A stretch of DNA of 64,000 nucleotides from Afipia clevelandensis ATCC 49720 (GTDB lineage Bacteria; Pseudomonadota; Alphaproteobacteria; Rhizobiales; Xanthobacteraceae). The position numbers were made by a program, and so were the translations under genes. Positions 61,266-64,000 of this stretch are shown in pieces. The stretch lies in assembly GCF_000336555.1 (NCBI RefSeq), contig NZ_KB375281.1:1282713-1346712 (forward strand). The letters are read 5' to 3'. Below the pieces are notes generated by a model. The model was not told the origin of the DNA, made no database searches, and saw only the letters and a list, made by a program, of their open reading frames with translations. Every line of letters begins with the position of its first letter. Position 1 is the first letter of the stretch.

Positions 61266-63380
61266 TCAGTGCGCAAGGATCGCGAGCAGCAGGAGCGCCA
61301 CGATGTTGGTGATCTTGATCATCGGGTTCACGGCAGGACCCGCCGTGTCCTTGTAGGGATCGCCGACGGTGTCGCCGGTGACGGCTGCCTTATGAGCATC
61401 CGAACCCTTGCCGCCGTGATGGCCATCCTCGATGTACTTCTTGGCGTTGTCCCATGCGCCGCCGCCCGAAGTCATCGAGATCGCGACGAACAGACCGGTC
61501 ACGATCACGCCGAGCAGCATCGCACCGACCGCTGAGAACGCAGCCGACTTGCCAGCCGCCCCGCCACCCGCGATCGCATAGATCACGAAGTAGACGAAGA
61601 TCGGCGACAGCACCGGCAGCAGCGACGGGATGATCATTTCCTTGATCGCAGCCTTCGTCAGAAGGTCAACGGCCTTGCCGTAGTCCGGCTTGTCGGTGCC
61701 CTTCATGATGCCGGGCTTCTCGCGGAACTGACGGCGCACTTCTTCGACGATCGCACCGGCAGCACGGCCCACAGCGGTCATGCCCATCGCGCCGAACAGA
61801 TACGGCAGCAGGCCGCCAAACAGCAGACCGACCACGACGTAGGGGTTGTTCAGCGAGAAGTCAGGAGCCACGCCGACGAAGTACGGGCTCTTGGACGCAA
61901 TGAAGAACTTGAGGTCTTCATTGTACGCCGCAAACAGCACCAGCGCGCCGAGACCGGCGGAGCCGATCGCATAGCCCTTGGTCACTGCCTTCGTGGTGTT
62001 GCCGACCGCGTCGAGTGCGTCGGTGGACTTGCGCACTTCCTTCGGAAGGCCTGCCATTTCGGCAATGCCGCCCGCGTTGTCCGTGACCGGACCGAAGGCG
62101 TCGAGCGCGACGATCATGCCGGCAAGAGCGAGCATGGTGGTGGTCGCAATCGCGATGCCGAACAGGCCCGCGAGGCTGTAGGTCACCAGGATGCCCGCGA
62201 TGATGACGATGGCGGGAAGCGCCGTCGACTCCATCGAGATCGCAAGACCCTGAATGACGTTGGTGCCGTGACCGGTCACCGACGACTGCGCGATCGACTT
62301 CACCGGACGGAAATCGGTTCCGGTGTAGTATTCGGTGATCCAGATGATCAGGCCGGTAACCACAAGACCGACCACGCCGCACTCGAACAGGGCGAGACCG
62401 GTATAGTTCACGCCCGCGAGCGGACCGAAGCCGACCAACTGATGGATCACGAACGCGACGCCGAACAGCGACAGAACGCCGGTGGCGATCAGGCCCTTGT
62501 AGAGCGCACCCATGATCGACTGGCTGGCGCCGAGCTTCACGAAGAAGGTGCCGATGATCGAGGTGATGATGCAGATACCGCCGATGGCGAGCGGCAGCGT
62601 CATCATGTTCACCAGCAGCGGCGACGTGGCGAAGAAGATCGCCGCGAGAACCATGGTCGCAACCGCGGTCACGGCATAGGTCTCGAACAGGTCGGCAGCC
62701 ATGCCGGCGCAGTCGCCGACGTTGTCACCGACGTTGTCGGCGATGGTGGCCGGGTTGCGCGGATCGTCTTCCGGAATGCCGGCTTCAACCTTGCCGACGA
62801 GATCGCCGCCGACGTCCGCACCCTTGGTGAATATGCCGCCGCCGAGACGGGCGAAGATCGAGATCAGCGATGCGCCGAAGCCAAGCGCCACGAGAGCGTC
62901 GACCACGGTGCGGCTGTTGGCCGGGAAGCCCGCGCCCTTGGTGAGATAGATGAAGTACAGCGTCACGCCGAGCAGCGCGAGACCGGCAACCAGCAGGCCC
63001 GTAATCGCGCCCGCCTTGAAGGCGAGTTCGAGACCGCCGGCCAGCGACTTGGTCGCGGCCTGCGCGGTGCGCACGTTGGCGCGAACCGAGACGTTCATGC
63101 CGATGAAGCCCGCGGCGCCCGACAGCACCGCGCCGATCAGGAAGCCGACCGCGACGAGAATGCCGAGGAAGTAGGCGAGCAGCGCGAAGATCACGATGCC
63201 GACCAGACCGATCGTCATGTACTGGCGCTTCAGGTAAGCCTGCGCGCCCTCGCTCACCGCCGCTGCGATTTCCTGCATGCGGGCATTGCCCGCGTCTGCC
63301 CCAAGTACCGACGATGTTGCCCACGCGGCGTAGACGATGGAGAGCACGCCCGCGAGCACAATCAACCATAGTGCTGTCAT
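61266..63380 (-). CDS. hppA: Membrane-bound proton-translocating pyrophosphatase, K+-independent
   Basis: A 704-residue polytopic enzyme that couples hydrolysis of pyrophosphate to proton pumping. Pyrophosphate-binding segments [20 protein letters not shown] and [29 protein letters not shown] and the C-terminal [20 protein letters not shown] are intact. In the diagnostic segment it reads GNTTKA, with the lysine that replaces the K+ requirement, so it is the K+-independent class. The start is ATG 63380 with GAGG upstream; the frame to 63539 is open but lacks homology. Confidence 0.96.
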   Translation of the reverse strand: MTALWLIVLAGVLSIVYAAWATSSVLGADAGNARMQEIAAAVSEGAQAYLKRQYMTIGLVGIVIFALLAYFLGILVAVGFLIGAVLSGAAGFIGMNVSVRANVRTAQAATKSLAGGLELAFKAGAITGLLVAGLALLGVTLYFIYLTKGAGFPANSRTVVDALVALGFGASLISIFARLGGGIFTKGADVGGDLVGKVEAGIPEDDPRNPATIADNVGDNVGDCAGMAADLFETYAVTAVATMVLAAIFFATSPLLVNMMTLPLAIGGICIITSIIGTFFVKLGASQSIMGALYKGLIATGVLSLFGVAFVIHQLVGFGPLAGVNYTGLALFECGVVGLVVTGLIIWITEYYTGTDFRPVKSIAQSSVTGHGTNVIQGLAISMESTALPAIVIIAGILVTYSLAGLFGIAIATTTMLALAGMIVALDAFGPVTDNAGGIAEMAGLPKEVRKSTDALDAVGNTTKAVTKGYAIGSAGLGALVLFAAYNEDLKFFIASKSPYFVGVAPDFSLNNPYVVVGLLFGGLLPYLFGAMGMTAVGRAAGAIVEEVRRQFREKPGIMKGTDKPDYGKAVDLLTKAAIKEMIIPSLLPVLSPIFVYFVIYAIAGGGAAGKSAAFSAVGAMLLGVIVTGLFVAISMTSGGGAWDNAKKYIEDGHHGGKGSDAHKAAVTGDTVGDPYKDTAGPAVNPMIKITNIVALLLLAILAH

Positions 63381-63613
63381 TGATGTTGCCTCAGATTCCC
63401 TGCTGTTTCCCCAGAAACGCCCCACAGGCCATACAGGGTGGCCGGGCGCGCAAAAAAGAAGGCATGCATCTTCAAAGCCGAAAAGCTGCCTCAATTCGGC
63501 GCGGACAATGCCAAAATCATACCCTTGACGCAACGCCACCGGTGTTGCGGGACCTGCTTTTTGGGTGATTCAACGAACGCTGCACAGGGAGTTTTGGTGC
63601 AGCGCGAAAAACA

Positions 63614-64000
63614 TCAGAAATGGCTGTAGGACAGGCGTTTCAGCGTGACCGGCTGACCTGCGGCGTCGAGGAACCGGGGCGCTGCCGTGCCCGCCTCGAT
63701 CCTGCCGATGGCTGAGACTTGCACGCCAGCCCGCTGCGCCGCTGCGGCGAACGAATCCCACCGATTCTCCGGGACCGCGCACAGCACCTCGTAATCGTCG
63801 CCGCCGGACACGGCAGCCTCGATGCCGGAATGGCCCTTCGCGATGAACGCCTGCGCCGGCGCGGACAACGGAACATCCACAAGGCGGACCACCGCAGATA
63901 CACCGGACGCGCCGCACAACTTGGCGAGGTCACCGGCCAGACCGTCGGACACGTCCATCCCCGCGCTCGCATGGTCGCGGACTGCGACGGCAAGCGCATT
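63614..64000 (-). CDS. thiL: Thiamine-monophosphate kinase, C-terminal part (5' end outside window)
   Basis: The last 128 residues of ThiL, which phosphorylates thiamine monophosphate to the diphosphate cofactor. GMDVSDGLAGDLAKLC and AAVSGGDDYEVLCAVP are the metal/ATP-binding motifs of the second half. The frame is open to base 64000 and lacks a start, so the N-terminal half lies outside. The gap to hppA (63381-63613) has no gene. Confidence 0.9.
   Translation of the reverse strand, partial: NALAVAVRDHASAGMDVSDGLAGDLAKLCGASGVSAVVRLVDVPLSAPAQAFIAKGHSGIEAAVSGGDDYEVLCAVPENRWDSFAAAAQRAGVQVSAIGRIEAGTAAPRFLDAAGQPVTLKRLSYSHF

Noticed and set aside
62268-63371. 367-residue plus-strand frame opposite hppA
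   Set aside because: His/Asp/Arg-rich shadow of the well-conserved pyrophosphatase gene.

Overview
The window reads as chromosomal DNA of a high-GC alphaproteobacterium of the Bradyrhizobium/Rhodopseudomonas/Afipia group. The basis is gene order and family: ihfA beside a MerR-type regulator; a fabH-plsX-YceD-ubiquinol-cytochrome c chaperone run divergent from a bamE-type lipoprotein; a Bug-type solute receptor; a K+-independent proton pyrophosphatase; and KSTGPRT-type small proteins. Genus is inferred from recall, not from a search.

Left part (1-11.9 kb): a catabolic block for a CoA-activated carboxylic acid. It holds two acyl-CoA dehydrogenases, two short-chain dehydrogenases, two AMP-forming acyl-CoA ligases, a class III CoA-transferase, a glutathione transferase, an HCCA-isomerase/DsbA-like protein, a periplasmic binding protein and an HxlR-family regulator. 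Three promoters carry the same 17-bp dyad (AGTTC-N7-GAACT) filling the space between a TTGAC-type -35 and the -10, so one repressor, most simply the local HxlR protein, probably controls the set. The substrate is unknown.

12.0-20.0 kb: an intact GT39-type glycosyltransferase gene, then a lower-GC patch with phage-style recombination genes (YqaJ-type exonuclease, ERF annealing protein split from its HNH tail by a frameshift, XRE regulators, lipoprotein, unknown genes), closed by a decayed copy of the GT39 gene.

20.1-38.4 kb: a surface polysaccharide (O-antigen) locus. GDP-mannose dehydratase, a second dehydratase-like enzyme, a perosamine-synthetase-like aminotransferase and a NeuD/PglD-like acetyltransferase suggest GDP-N-acetylperosamine. 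Five glycosyltransferase genes, two separate Wzm/Wzt-type ABC exporters, an LptF/LptG-like permease and a WaaL-like ligase complete it.

38.5-40.6 kb: an amber-interrupted gene, a D-threonine-aldolase/D-serine-dehydratase-like enzyme and a small membrane protein.

40.76-49.29 kb: a decayed integrative element bounded by a 44-bp repeat of the 5' half of tRNA-Pro(GGG). It holds an integrase C-terminal fragment, a HEPN-like protein, an HNH protein, a BP74-like/DUF900 pair, a BRCT protein, a DUF2806 protein and phage remnants (P27 terminase small subunit, truncated AAA ATPase).

49.3-64 kb: core chromosome again: two more GT39 enzymes and a glycosyltransferase/beta-propeller fusion, a MerR regulator, ihfA, fabH, plsX, a YceD-like protein, a cytochrome bc1 chaperone, a bamE-like lipoprotein, a Bug receptor, an RMF-like small protein, hppA and the 3' end of thiL.
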